Shown here one piece after another: positions 11,413 to 19,464 of a stretch of DNA of 64,000 nucleotides. The notes beneath the pieces are model-generated. The model did no database searches and was not told where the DNA came from. It was given only the letters and a program-made list of their open reading frames with translations. How positions within the stretch are numbered: the first letter of the stretch is position 1; each line of letters opens with the position of its first letter. The stretch spans positions 1 through 64,000 of the forward strand of contig JAITTY010000009.1 of assembly GCA_031286695.1 (NCBI GenBank), read 5' to 3'. This stretch comes from Sphingobacterium sp. GTDB lineage: Bacteria > Bacteroidota > Bacteroidia > Sphingobacteriales > Sphingobacteriaceae. Both the position numbers and the translations under genes were made by a program.

Positions 11413-12996
11413 CTACTGTACTCTAATAGACTTCAACACCTTATCCAATACCTGATCCTTCCCTTTGATAACATCATCAACATTTCGTACAATGGAAACA
11501 TCCGGCATAACACCCCGTCCGGCTTCGCTTACATGATAATAAGGCTTCACGTCCATTAAGCCAAAGCGCCACCTTAAATGGGAGTTTGGCAGTTTCAGTA
11601 CAGGAAGAACTCCCGCAACCGTGCCACTAGCAGCCCCGCCAGTCTCTTCACCAAAGAAAACAGCACGTTTCCCAACTTTCAGATTTGTAGCAATTAAACT
11701 CGCCGCAGAAAAAGTCCCGCCATCGATCAATACAAATAAATCACCGCGATAGCGATTCGCCTTTGATTTTTCAATTTTGCTTCCCGTAAGATGGGTGTAA
11801 TTTATTCCATCTTTGGAAAACGTCTTTGTCCAAGATACTACAGCACTTGGTATAATAAATGGTGATAAAATGGGATAAGACCAACCCGGCAATCCTTTTA
11901 CCTGATAAAATGGTAAGTTGAATTTTGAGGTGATAACTGCCGGCTGAACAAATTGGAATTTATCCTCTTCCACTAAGTAACTGTATAATTCACGGACATC
12001 GGACAAACGTCCGCCCAAATTGCCACGAAGATCCAAGATCAGGTATTGTACAGAATTAAGCTCCAGTCGATCAAAAATTCTTCTATAGGCTTCTTTTGGA
12101 CGCCCATACGAAAAGTCAACCACTTTCAATAAAGCAACACTACTATCGCCTTTGACAGGGAAAGAGAGCTGTTTACTCATTCTTTTTAGATTGGCATTAT
12201 ACCCAAAGATTTTACGCTGCTTTTTTAAATCACTTTTCTTCTGATCAGGTTGGCTCACTTTTTTCACAGCCTTGGTCGTTATCTCTGATTTAGCCTTTGT
12301 ATCGACACTATCAAACCTTCTTACAACAGTCCGCTGGTACGTGCTATCGGCATCGGAAAACAAGATCGCAATAGAATCCCGATAGCCCAATTCCAATTGG
12401 TAATACCGTGGTAATAAACGCTCAAAAGCCTGATCTATAAATGTCGTATTATAGCCGTCCGATGTAAAGGTTGGACGATATTTTGTGTACAGATTTTGTG
12501 GATGTATCCCCTCAATGGCAAGAATTTTAGAGCCTGCTACCAAACTTGAATCTAACGTTCCATTTTTTGAGAGATAGAGTGTATTTTCCTGCCAATGAAA
12601 TCCCAATTGTGAAAAGGGACCCTTACTTTTTTGATAACGTACTTTATCCTTACCTTTCGGATCAAATTTTGAAATAAGGGGACTCAGCGTCATATGCCCC
12701 TGCCGAACTTGGGCTAGTACGGATGCTAATGCCAGCTGAAACTGATTGGGCAATAATGGCTGGCGGATCGTCCTACGGAGGCTGTCGAACTTAATCTTTA
12801 ACTGATCTTCCCGCACATATAGAAACAAGTCTGGATGCATTTTCCATAAGTTATGCTCAACATAGTTGATATCTTGCTGCATAGCTTCCACCGCCAGGGG
12901 AGTTTCAATAAATCGATTGTACTTCTCGACATTTGCACAGCTCAGCAATGTCAGCACATACATCAATACGAATAGATAAATAGTTGGCCTTTTCAT
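11413..12996 (-). CDS. S41 family peptidase, predicted lipoprotein
   Basis: A 527-aa protein with a lipoprotein-type signal (hydrophobic stretch ending LLSC, Cys20), so it is probably anchored in the envelope on the periplasmic side. The C-terminal half resembles C-terminal-processing (S41/tail-specific) proteases: LILDLRGNLGG at about 319-329, DGGTFSAAS with the probable nucleophile near Ser430, then FFGEETGG near 448-454. A Lys-rich insert lies around residues 233-275. The substrate is unknown. It sits between nusG and rplK, where most bacteria have no gene, with a terminator before it and the rplK promoter after it, so it is probably an independent insertion in the cluster. Confidence 0.88.
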   Translation of the reverse strand: MKRPTIYLFVLMYVLTLLSCANVEKYNRFIETPLAVEAMQQDINYVEHNLWKMHPDLFLYVREDQLKIKFDSLRRTIRQPLLPNQFQLALASVLAQVRQGHMTLSPLISKFDPKGKDKVRYQKSKGPFSQLGFHWQENTLYLSKNGTLDSSLVAGSKILAIEGIHPQNLYTKYRPTFTSDGYNTTFIDQAFERLLPRYYQLELGYRDSIAILFSDADSTYQRTVVRRFDSVDTKAKSEITTKAVKKVSQPDQKKSDLKKQRKIFGYNANLKRMSKQLSFPVKGDSSVALLKVVDFSYGRPKEAYRRIFDRLELNSVQYLILDLRGNLGGRLSDVRELYSYLVEEDKFQFVQPAVITSKFNLPFYQVKGLPGWSYPILSPFIIPSAVVSWTKTFSKDGINYTHLTGSKIEKSKANRYRGDLFVLIDGGTFSAASLIATNLKVGKRAVFFGEETGGAASGTVAGVLPVLKLPNSHLRWRFGLMDVKPYYHVSEAGRGVMPDVSIVRNVDDVIKGKDQVLDKVLKSIRVQ

Positions 12997-13010
12997 TTGT
13001 AGTAAGATAC

Positions 13011-13045
13011 AAAAAAAAGCCTTCCAATTTTCATGAAAAGCTTTT
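13011..13045 (-). terminator. Terminator after nusG
   Basis: On the minus strand an 11-bp stem with two G-T pairs (13045-13035 with 13025-13015), a 9-base loop and an 8-base T run. It starts about 20 bases past the nusG stop codon and separates secE-nusG from the S41-peptidase gene. Confidence 0.8.
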
Positions 13046-13066
13046 CTCTATCGTTAATTACTAATC

Positions 13067-13612
13067 TTACTCTTTTTCTACTTGCATGTAGTTTAGTTCA
13101 AGTGGCGTCTTACGACCGAAGACTTTCACCATCACAATTAATTTCTTTTTATCTTCGTGGACTTCTTCGATTTCTCCGGTAAATCCGTTGAAAGGACCAT
13201 CGTTTACTTTCACTGTTTCACCCACATAGTAAGGAACGTTAATGGTTTCACCTTGCTCGGCCATTTCATCCACTTTACCTAGGATACGATTTACCTCTGC
13301 TTGGCGCAAAGGGACTGCATTACCAGCTTTATCTCCCAAGAAACCAATGACACTATTGATATTTTTGATGATGTGCTCTAACTCACCGTCAAGAGCTGCT
13401 TCTAATAAAACATAACCAGGATAGTAGTTACGCTCTTTAGCAACTTTCTTACCATCGCGCATCAAGTAGTATTTTTCCATTGGAATCAACACCTGAGGAA
13501 TCAAGTGCTCAATACCTAAACGGCTAACTTCGGCATCAATATATTGCTTTACTTTCTTTTCTTTACCACTTACAGCACGAACTACGTACCACTTTAAACC
13601 TTGATCTGCCAT
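13067..13612 (-). CDS. nusG: Transcription termination/antitermination protein NusG
   Basis: A 181-aa protein with the NGN domain (begins KWYVVRAVSGKEKKVKQYI) and a C-terminal KOW domain (VGETVKVNDGPFNGFTGEIEEV, about residues 126-147). It binds RNA polymerase and influences pausing, termination and coupling to ribosomes. It lies 20 bases after secE and is followed by a terminator. Confidence 0.98.
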   Translation of the reverse strand: MADQGLKWYVVRAVSGKEKKVKQYIDAEVSRLGIEHLIPQVLIPMEKYYLMRDGKKVAKERNYYPGYVLLEAALDGELEHIIKNINSVIGFLGDKAGNAVPLRQAEVNRILGKVDEMAEQGETINVPYYVGETVKVNDGPFNGFTGEIEEVHEDKKKLIVMVKVFGRKTPLELNYMQVEKE

Positions 13613-13632
13613 AAATAAATACGATTGAAAAA

Positions 13633-13827
13633 TTAAGAAGCAATACCGTACAAGAATTCTAACCCTACACTTGAAGCTTTATCCATTACAAAGACAACCA
13701 ATGCAATAAGAAGAGAAGCAACAAGTACAATAACAGCTGAACTTTGTAACTGAGACCATGTAGGCCAAGTCACTTTCTCAGTGATCTCTACATAAGAGTC
13801 TTTAAAAAAATCAAGTACTTTTGCCAT
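13633..13827 (-). CDS. secE: Protein translocase subunit SecE
   Basis: A 64-aa protein with the short-form SecE layout: an amphipathic N-terminal helix with KVTWPTWSQL, then one transmembrane helix (about residues 31-50). It is an essential part of the SecYEG inner-membrane channel. It lies between tRNA-Trp and nusG, the expected place. Confidence 0.97.
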   Translation of the reverse strand: MAKVLDFFKDSYVEITEKVTWPTWSQLQSSAVIVLVASLLIALVVFVMDKASSVGLEFLYGIAS

Positions 13828-13850
13828 TTTAGTTTATCTGTTTTTATAAG

Positions 13851-13921
13851 CACGGGCACCAGGACTCGAACCCAGACCAAAGGTTTTGGAGACCTTCGTT
13901 CTACCTTTAAACTATGCCCGT
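13851..13921 (-). tRNA. tRNA-Trp (anticodon CCA)
   Basis: The 71-base minus-strand cloverleaf has acceptor arms ACGGGCA / TGCCCGT, an anticodon stem AAGGT / ACCTT with loop CTCCAAA, and a T arm around TTCGAGT. CCA is not encoded directly after the discriminator base. It is probably cotranscribed with secE and nusG, starting just downstream of the promoter at 13942-13973. Confidence 0.97.
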
Positions 13922-13941
13922 GTATTTCTTATTTTGTGATG

Positions 13942-13973
13942 CAAATATAGTGTTTTAAACCACTTTCTGCAAA
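13942..13973 (-). promoter_or_regulatory. Promoter of tRNA-Trp-secE-nusG
   Basis: On the minus strand TTTG (13973-13970), 20 bases, then TATATTTG (13949-13942). The predicted start near 13936 lies about 15 bases before the tRNA-Trp 5' end. Confidence 0.75.
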
Positions 13974-14017
13974 TCTTTTTTCACTTTTTTTTATTTTAAT
14001 CCGATAAATCGCTTATC

Positions 14018-14056
14018 GAAAAAATAAGCTAATCAACCTCAGTCGATTAGCTTATT
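14018..14056 (-). terminator. Terminator of the tRNA-tuf unit
   Basis: A perfect 12-bp stem AATAAGCTAATC / GATTAGCTTATT (14023-14034 and 14045-14056) has a 10-base loop and a T run on the minus strand. A second small hairpin, CGATAA / TTATCG (14002-14018), follows directly. Confidence 0.92.
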
Positions 14057-14084
14057 CTATGTGATTCTAAATCTTTATTAAAGA

Positions 14085-15269
14085 CTAGATAATTTCAGTT
14101 ACCTGACCAGCACCTACTGTACGACCACCCTCACGGATAGCGAAACGTAGACCTTTTTCCATTGCAATAGCAGAAATTAATTTCACGCTGATTGTAACGT
14201 TATCACCTGGCATAACCATTTCAGTACCTTCTGGTAAAGAGATTTCTCCAGTTACGTCAGTTGTACGGAAATAGAATTGAGGACGGTATTTGTTGAAGAA
14301 TGGAGTGTGACGACCACCTTCAGCTTTTGACAATACGTAAACCTCAGCTTTGAAATGATCGTGAGGAGTTACTGAACCTGGTTTACAGATAACCATACCA
14401 CGTTTGATATCAGTTTTCTCAATACCACGTAACAATAAACCTACGTTATCACCAGCCTCACCGTAATCTAAGATTTTACGGAACATCTCAACACCTGTTA
14501 CTGTAGATTTCAAGTTCTCAGCACCCATACCTAAGATCTCAACTGGATCACCAGAGTTGATTACACCTCTTTCGATACGACCTGTAGCAACTGTACCACG
14601 ACCTGTGATCGAGAATACGTCTTCTACTGGCATCAAGAAAGGTAAGTCAGTCAAACGTGGAGGAATTGGAATGTAGTTATCTACAGCATCCATTAATTCC
14701 ATGATTTTCTCAACCCACTCAGGCTCACCGTTCAATGCACCTAAAGCAGAACCTTTGATTACAGGGATATCATCACCAGGGAATTCGTAGAATGATAATA
14801 ACTCACGAACTTCCATTTCAACTAAGTCTAACAACTCAGGGTCATCAACTAAGTCAGTTTTGTTCATGAATACTACTAACGCAGGAACACCTACTTGGCG
14901 AGCCAACAAGATGTGCTCACGAGTTTGAGGCATAGGACCATCAGTCGCAGCAACTACGATGATAGCACCGTCCATTTGAGCAGCACCAGTTACCATGTTC
15001 TTAACGTAGTCAGCGTGACCTGGACAGTCAACGTGTGCATAGTGACGGTTAGCTGTAGAATATTCTACGTGTGCAGTATTGATTGTGATACCACGCTCTT
15101 TTTCTTCAGGAGCAGAGTCAATTGAATCAAATGAACGAGCTTCTGACAAACCTTTATCAGCCAATACTTTAGTGATAGCAGCTGTAGTTGTAGTTTTACC
15201 GTGGTCAACGTGACCGATAGTACCAATGTTTAAGTGTGGTTTACTACGGTCAAATTTCTCTTTTGCCAT
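14085..15269 (-). CDS. tuf: Elongation factor Tu
   Basis: A 394-aa GTPase that delivers aminoacyl-tRNA to the ribosome. The G motifs are clear: GHVDHGKT at 19-26, DCPGHADY near 80 and NKTD near 135, followed by the two beta-barrel domains. It lies directly after tRNA-Thr(GGT), with 72 bases between them and no separate promoter seen, so it is probably cotranscribed with the four tRNAs, as in the thrU-tufB operon of E. coli. Confidence 0.99.
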   Translation of the reverse strand: MAKEKFDRSKPHLNIGTIGHVDHGKTTTTAAITKVLADKGLSEARSFDSIDSAPEEKERGITINTAHVEYSTANRHYAHVDCPGHADYVKNMVTGAAQMDGAIIVVAATDGPMPQTREHILLARQVGVPALVVFMNKTDLVDDPELLDLVEMEVRELLSFYEFPGDDIPVIKGSALGALNGEPEWVEKIMELMDAVDNYIPIPPRLTDLPFLMPVEDVFSITGRGTVATGRIERGVINSGDPVEILGMGAENLKSTVTGVEMFRKILDYGEAGDNVGLLLRGIEKTDIKRGMVICKPGSVTPHDHFKAEVYVLSKAEGGRHTPFFNKYRPQFYFRTTDVTGEISLPEGTEMVMPGDNVTISVKLISAIAMEKGLRFAIREGGRTVGAGQVTEII

Positions 15270-15341
15270 GTTTATGCGAATTAGTAATTATAAATTATTT
15301 CTATTTGTTATATACTCTTGCTTAACTTTTACACAAGTACG

Positions 15342-15413
<72 letters not shown>

Positions 15414-15508
15414 TTACTAAAAAACCTTATTTACGTATTAATGCCCCCACCTTTAGATACATTATTATCAAAGAAGATAGAGACTAAATTTAATACTTGA
15501 AAAATTTG

Positions 15509-15581
15509 AGCGGAAGACGAGGTTCGAACTCGCGACCTATAGCTTGGAAGGCTATCGCTCTACCAACTGAGCTACTTCCGC
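15509..15581 (-). tRNA. tRNA-Gly (anticodon TCC)
   Basis: The 73-base minus-strand cloverleaf has acceptor GCGGAAG / CTTCCGC, anticodon stem ATAGC / GCTAT with loop CTTCCAA, and T loop TTCGAAC. It is third in the four-tRNA string. Confidence 0.97.
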
Positions 15582-15631
15582 TTAATAATTAGAAACTAGA
15601 GTAAATCTAACACTCCAATTAAAATAAAGTG

Positions 15632-15712
15632 TGGAGGGAGAAGGATTCGAACCTTCGAAGCCGAAGCAACGGATTTACAGTCCGTCCCATTTGACCGCTC
15701 TGGAACCCCTCC
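15632..15712 (-). tRNA. tRNA-Tyr (anticodon GTA)
   Basis: This 81-base minus-strand tRNA has a long variable arm (TGCTTCGGCTTCG region), as expected for bacterial tRNA-Tyr. The acceptor is GGAGGGG / TCCCTCC and the anticodon loop contains GTA. Confidence 0.97.
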
Positions 15713-15738
15713 AGACCTGTAACTTTCGTTACATTTAG

Positions 15739-15811
<73 letters not shown>

Positions 15812-15881
15812 TTCTAATATCTTTATTTAAACTTACATTCTATCAACGTCTGACCAAGTATTTCTACCTTTTCAGCGAGTG

Positions 15882-15912
15882 CAAATATCGAATTTACTTT
15901 TGATTTCTGCAA
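15882..15912 (-). promoter_or_regulatory. Proximal promoter P2 of the tRNA-tuf unit
   Basis: On the minus strand TTG (15912-15910), 20 bases, then GATATTTG (15889-15882), one base away from TAnnTTTG. It lies about 70 bases upstream of the first tRNA. Confidence 0.5.
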
Positions 15913-15992
15913 GTTTATTTTTTATTTTTTTTCATTTAAAGAACTAAGCAAACTTTCGTTGTTTTGAACCGTTGTTCCCTTGTTTGCTGATG

Positions 15993-16022
15993 CAAAGATA
16001 GACACAAAACTCACTTTACAAA
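15993..16022 (-). promoter_or_regulatory. Distal promoter P1 of the tRNA-tuf unit
   Basis: On the minus strand TTTG (16022-16019), 18 bases, then TATCTTTG (16000-15993), a full match to the Bacteroidota consensus. It lies about 180 bases upstream of tRNA-Thr(TGT). Confidence 0.75.
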
Positions 16023-16104
16023 AATATTTGTCAAAAAAAAAAGACAGTTTTTGGCAATTATACTGATATGCAGCACAATAATTTTTCATTGCATATTTAC
16101 CTAT

Positions 16105-16134
16105 TTTGGTTATTTGGCTAATATACTATCTTTG
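16105..16134 (+). promoter_or_regulatory. Promoter of the Omp85-like gene, likely leaderless
   Basis: TTTG (16105-16108), 18 bases, TATCTTTG (16127-16134), a full consensus match. Only three bases separate the element from the ATG at 16138, so the predicted transcription start falls on or next to the start codon. This excludes the longer upstream reading of the frame. Confidence 0.75.
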
Positions 16135-16137
16135 GGC

Positions 16138-17301
16138 ATGCAAATTTTACCGCAATCACTTTCAAAACTTACCCGATACTCCGTACTATTTACGGTACTT
16201 TTAATGGGATCGGCCGAATTGAAAGCTCAAAATATTATTCAAAAATTGAGTAAAAAATTTCTTTCCTCTGAAAGAGATTCTACACGCTCCGGTAGTTTTA
16301 TGGTTTTACCGGCCGTTGGTTATGCGCAGGAAACGGGCGTCGAATATGGTCTGGCAAGTGCTTATAATTTTTATCTGGACAAATCTGATCCCAAAATCCG
16401 CACCTCCACGGTCATGGTCATGGGAACCTTTACATCTAACAGTCAGTCCAACTTTAAACTGCAGACAGACCTTTGGACTAAAAATAACGACTACCATCTG
16501 ATTAGTGAAATACGCTACCGTAATTGGCCCTTTAACTATTATGGCGTCGGTATGGACACTTGGAAAGCAGATGAAGAACGCGTTGATCAAAAATTATTTC
16601 GCGTCAAACTCGAAGCTGAGAAAAAAATCAGCAACAACCTCTATTCTGGTATCAACATTCAATACGATAACTTCACCATTCGTAGCGACAGCGCCGATCG
16701 CATTTTCAATCATTCCGATCTTATTGGAAAGGATGGCGGACAACAGCTACTGGTAGGTCTTTCGCAATTGTTTGACAATAGGGACAACGTTTCTTATACA
16801 ACAAAGGGGTATTATGCTAAATTGCGGCTGGCCTATGCTCCCAAATTATGGACAAGTACTGATTTTACGGGGGCAAACCTCGATGTAGATCTCCGTGGCT
16901 TTATTCCTCTGCACAACCAGGTCACCCTGGCCCTGCAGGGAATCTTTCGTTCCACATTTGGAAAAACCATCCCATTCTATAACTACCGTGAACTAGGCGG
17001 AGACATGATGATGCGCGGTTATTACCTCGGACGTTACCGGGACAAGAATTACCTGGCCTCGCAAGCTGAACTGCGTTATCGATTTCATCCACGCTTTGGC
17101 ATCGTTGGATTTTCAGGACTCGGATCGACCTTTTCCAAGGAAAATAGCAGCCGATATGTCGCAAGTTATGGTGGCGGTTTACGCTATTTCTTTAGTCTCG
17201 AACATAACAGCAGTATACGCTTTGATTATTCCTTTGGCGAACAAAGACCTGGAGAAAAACGTCAATCGGGCTTCTACCTGTCCCTAAGTGAGGCTTTTTA
17301 A
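16138..17301 (+). CDS. Omp85/BamA-TamA-type outer-membrane barrel protein
   Basis: An outer-membrane protein of about 387 aa. The frame is open from 16051, but the promoter at 16105-16134 and a normal signal peptide (MQILPQSLSKLTRYSVLFTVLL...ELKAQ) place the start at 16138. The C-terminal part has Omp85 features: MRGYYLGRYRDKNYLASQAELRY near residues 305-327 (the RGY...GRYRD motif), alternating beta strands, and a terminal aromatic (LSLSEAF). No POTRA repeats are visible, so this is a barrel-only member rather than BamA itself. Its role may be in export or assembly of envelope material, but the substrate is unknown. It is a single gene with its own promoter and terminator. Confidence 0.85.
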   Translation: MQILPQSLSKLTRYSVLFTVLLMGSAELKAQNIIQKLSKKFLSSERDSTRSGSFMVLPAVGYAQETGVEYGLASAYNFYLDKSDPKIRTSTVMVMGTFTSNSQSNFKLQTDLWTKNNDYHLISEIRYRNWPFNYYGVGMDTWKADEERVDQKLFRVKLEAEKKISNNLYSGINIQYDNFTIRSDSADRIFNHSDLIGKDGGQQLLVGLSQLFDNRDNVSYTTKGYYAKLRLAYAPKLWTSTDFTGANLDVDLRGFIPLHNQVTLALQGIFRSTFGKTIPFYNYRELGGDMMMRGYYLGRYRDKNYLASQAELRYRFHPRFGIVGFSGLGSTFSKENSSRYVASYGGGLRYFFSLEHNSSIRFDYSFGEQRPGEKRQSGFYLSLSEAF

Positions 17302-17317
17302 TAAAAAAACATGTCAT

Positions 17318-17360
17318 AAAGAACAGCATCCATAATATCTATTGATGGATGCTGTTCTTT
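17318..17360. terminator. Strong hairpin terminator, probably bidirectional
   Basis: A perfect 16-bp stem (17318-17333 with 17345-17360; core GAACAGCATCCAT) has an 11-base loop 17 bases past the Omp85-like stop codon. The plus side has only a weak T tract. The minus side has seven T after a short spacer, so it may also end the leftward unit that includes the gene at 17499-18026. Bases 17361-17498 hold nothing I recognise. Confidence 0.75.
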
Positions 17361-17498
17361 ATTAGTAACAAACGAAATCGACTTTCCTATCCCTACTCCT
17401 TCTCAATTCTCACAAGTTTTAAATAAAATATTTTATGTCCAACGGAATGCTGTTGATGACTACCCCACCATCAATCAGGCAATGGTAGTAACTGCAGT

Positions 17499-18026
17499 TT
17501 AAAATCGGATCAGAAAATTCTCTTTCCGCTGTTCTTTCCTAAAGTAAACCAAACCAATCCGGTATAGATCGATCGTAATCACAACACGATTATCCTTTTT
17601 CAGGTTATTCCAATAGGCTTCTCTTTTCGCTGATAAATGGGGCTCATTTATAATTAGTATATCCCGGTCTCGAACGTTTTCCAAAACTTTCAGGTCAAGA
17701 TCATCCAGATCGATATAATAGATATGCCGGTATGCATAGCTTCCACACTGCTCCTGCAAAAGGCTCCGATAACTTTCGAGCGGACGATCGCCCCAATAGC
17801 TAAAATCATCGTAAGCAAATGTCTTTAATAATCGATCGATTAATGCATACTTTTTCTGTTCTACCTTGCTTTCGTTTTGAATAAATTGGGGTAATTCTGA
17901 AACACGCGCTTTGGAGGTCTTTTGATAGATCACCTCGTCAACCAATTTATAGACAAAAGGAGAATGGGTCCCATGGCGACTATGGGATACAAAATAATGC
18001 CGCCAATACTTAAGCATGTAGTTCAT
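17499..18026 (-). CDS. Short methyltransferase-like protein without a visible SAM-binding core
   Basis: A 175-aa protein. The N-terminal segment (YWRHYFVSHSRHGTHSPFVYK, residues 7-27) and the C-terminal segment (ITIDLYRIGLVYFRKEQRKENFLIRF region) resemble the ends of a class I SAM-dependent methyltransferase family that I recall from Bacteroidota. Those proteins are about 230-260 aa and have a glycine-rich SAM motif in the middle. Here the middle is short and has no such motif, so the enzyme may be inactive or the resemblance may be to a different fold. The gene stands alone, 115 bases below the sensor kinase gene on the same strand. Function unknown. Confidence 0.6.
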   Translation of the reverse strand: MNYMLKYWRHYFVSHSRHGTHSPFVYKLVDEVIYQKTSKARVSELPQFIQNESKVEQKKYALIDRLLKTFAYDDFSYWGDRPLESYRSLLQEQCGSYAYRHIYYIDLDDLDLKVLENVRDRDILIINEPHLSAKREAYWNNLKKDNRVVITIDLYRIGLVYFRKEQRKENFLIRF

Positions 18027-18141
18027 TTCGCTGCAAACATCGCTAAATTTTATGATTTTTCACATGGAACATGAGGTTTTTAGTACCAATGAATACATGC
18101 TATTAAATTAGAAAAGCGACAGGTCAGAGGGAATGATATCG

Positions 18142-19461
18142 CTAAAACTGGAGGACAAAAACACTACCCTCTCCCTCCGTGCTATTGAGAAAAATAGTCC
18201 CTTTGTGCAATAACATGATCTGTTTGCTTAGGGTCAAGCCGACACCTGTACCCGTTTTCTTTGTCGTAAAAAATGGCGTGAAGATCTGTTCCTGGAGATC
18301 GGCAGGAATTCCGGCCCCATTATCTTCAATCCGGACCTGAACCTTACCGTCCACTTCGAGAGCAGATAAACTGATATAAGCCTCTTCCCTATTTTTTACT
18401 GCATCAATTGCATTCAGCATCAGGTTAATAATAACCTGCTCGATCAAATTGACATCTGCAGATAAAATTAACCGTGTATTTTTAAGGATAATATCTACGT
18501 CAATATTTTTCTGGATCAAGGTTGGTTCAAGCAATTGATAGATATGTTCAAACAACTGTGAAATTTGAATCGGCGCTAGCTGAGGCTGATCGACCTTATT
18601 GATCATACGATAACTCTTCGCAAAATGTAAAAGTCCTTCGCTACGACGTTTGATGGTGGAAATACCTGTTTTTAGATCATCAATATCTTCAGCTCCTTTA
18701 AAATGGTCCAAACGACCGTTTAAGGTTTCAGCAAGTGAGCTGATCGGAGCAATAGAATTCATAATTTCATGTGTCAGTACGCGCAATAATTTGTGCCATG
18801 CCTTTGTTTCTGTTTCATCAATTGCTTCATTGATATTTTGGTACACAACAATGCGAAACAAAGCATCCTGTGTCTCAAAGCTTGAGCTTTGAATCAATAA
18901 TTTAATTTTCCCTTTACTTGACTGAACGGACTCCATTTGTTGCTGCCCATTTTCAAGTAACATGGTTTTTTCATAGAGATCGTTATTTTTTTTCTTTAGC
19001 CCGGCAATGTTTCCGAGATGTGGTAAGTGAAACAGCTGCTTAAATGCTTCATTTACCCACATGACCTTACCACTATCCATCTCATAAAAGATGATCGCCG
19101 AATTCAGCATATTGATCACACGGTCCAGGTATTGATGCTGAATTTCCTGCTTAATGCTGATCTCTTTATAGGTCTCGTTGATCTGGTTAAAGGCGAGGAA
19201 AAGCTTTCCCTCTACTGATTTTGTATTTTTCACCAAAAAACGTCTGGTAAAATCGCGGTATTTTACCGCTTCTGAAAATTCAATCAACTGCCTGGTCAAA
19301 AAATTATATTGTGCATATAGATTAAAGCCCAGATAAAGCATCATACAAAAGATCAAAGACGCCTGGACGTATTCATGTTTTAGCAGCAAATAGGCACTCA
19401 CAAGAGCTGCTGCCAGCAGTAATATAATCTTGATGGTATTTAAGATTTTCCCGTGCCTCAT
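18142..19461 (-). CDS. Membrane sensor histidine kinase (NtrB-like)
   Basis: A 439-aa kinase with two N-terminal transmembrane helices (about 8-28 and 32-50) and almost no periplasmic part, a PAS-like domain (about 110-210), then the kinase core. The phospho-accepting His231 lies in LTHEIMNSIAPISS, the N box is NLMLNAIDAV, the G1 box DNGAGIP, and the G2 box GTGVGLTLSKQ. Since little is exposed outside, the signal is probably sensed within the membrane or cytoplasm. It starts three bases after the response regulator stop codon and is the last gene of the tolC operon. It most likely phosphorylates that regulator. Confidence 0.95.
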   Translation of the reverse strand: MRHGKILNTIKIILLLAAALVSAYLLLKHEYVQASLIFCMMLYLGFNLYAQYNFLTRQLIEFSEAVKYRDFTRRFLVKNTKSVEGKLFLAFNQINETYKEISIKQEIQHQYLDRVINMLNSAIIFYEMDSGKVMWVNEAFKQLFHLPHLGNIAGLKKKNNDLYEKTMLLENGQQQMESVQSSKGKIKLLIQSSSFETQDALFRIVVYQNINEAIDETETKAWHKLLRVLTHEIMNSIAPISSLAETLNGRLDHFKGAEDIDDLKTGISTIKRRSEGLLHFAKSYRMINKVDQPQLAPIQISQLFEHIYQLLEPTLIQKNIDVDIILKNTRLILSADVNLIEQVIINLMLNAIDAVKNREEAYISLSALEVDGKVQVRIEDNGAGIPADLQEQIFTPFFTTKKTGTGVGLTLSKQIMLLHKGTIFLNSTEGEGSVFVLQF

Positions 19462-19464
19462 CGA

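Noticed and set aside
16051..16137. N-terminal extension of the Omp85-like protein
   Set aside because: A consensus promoter lies inside it and the normal signal peptide begins at 16138.
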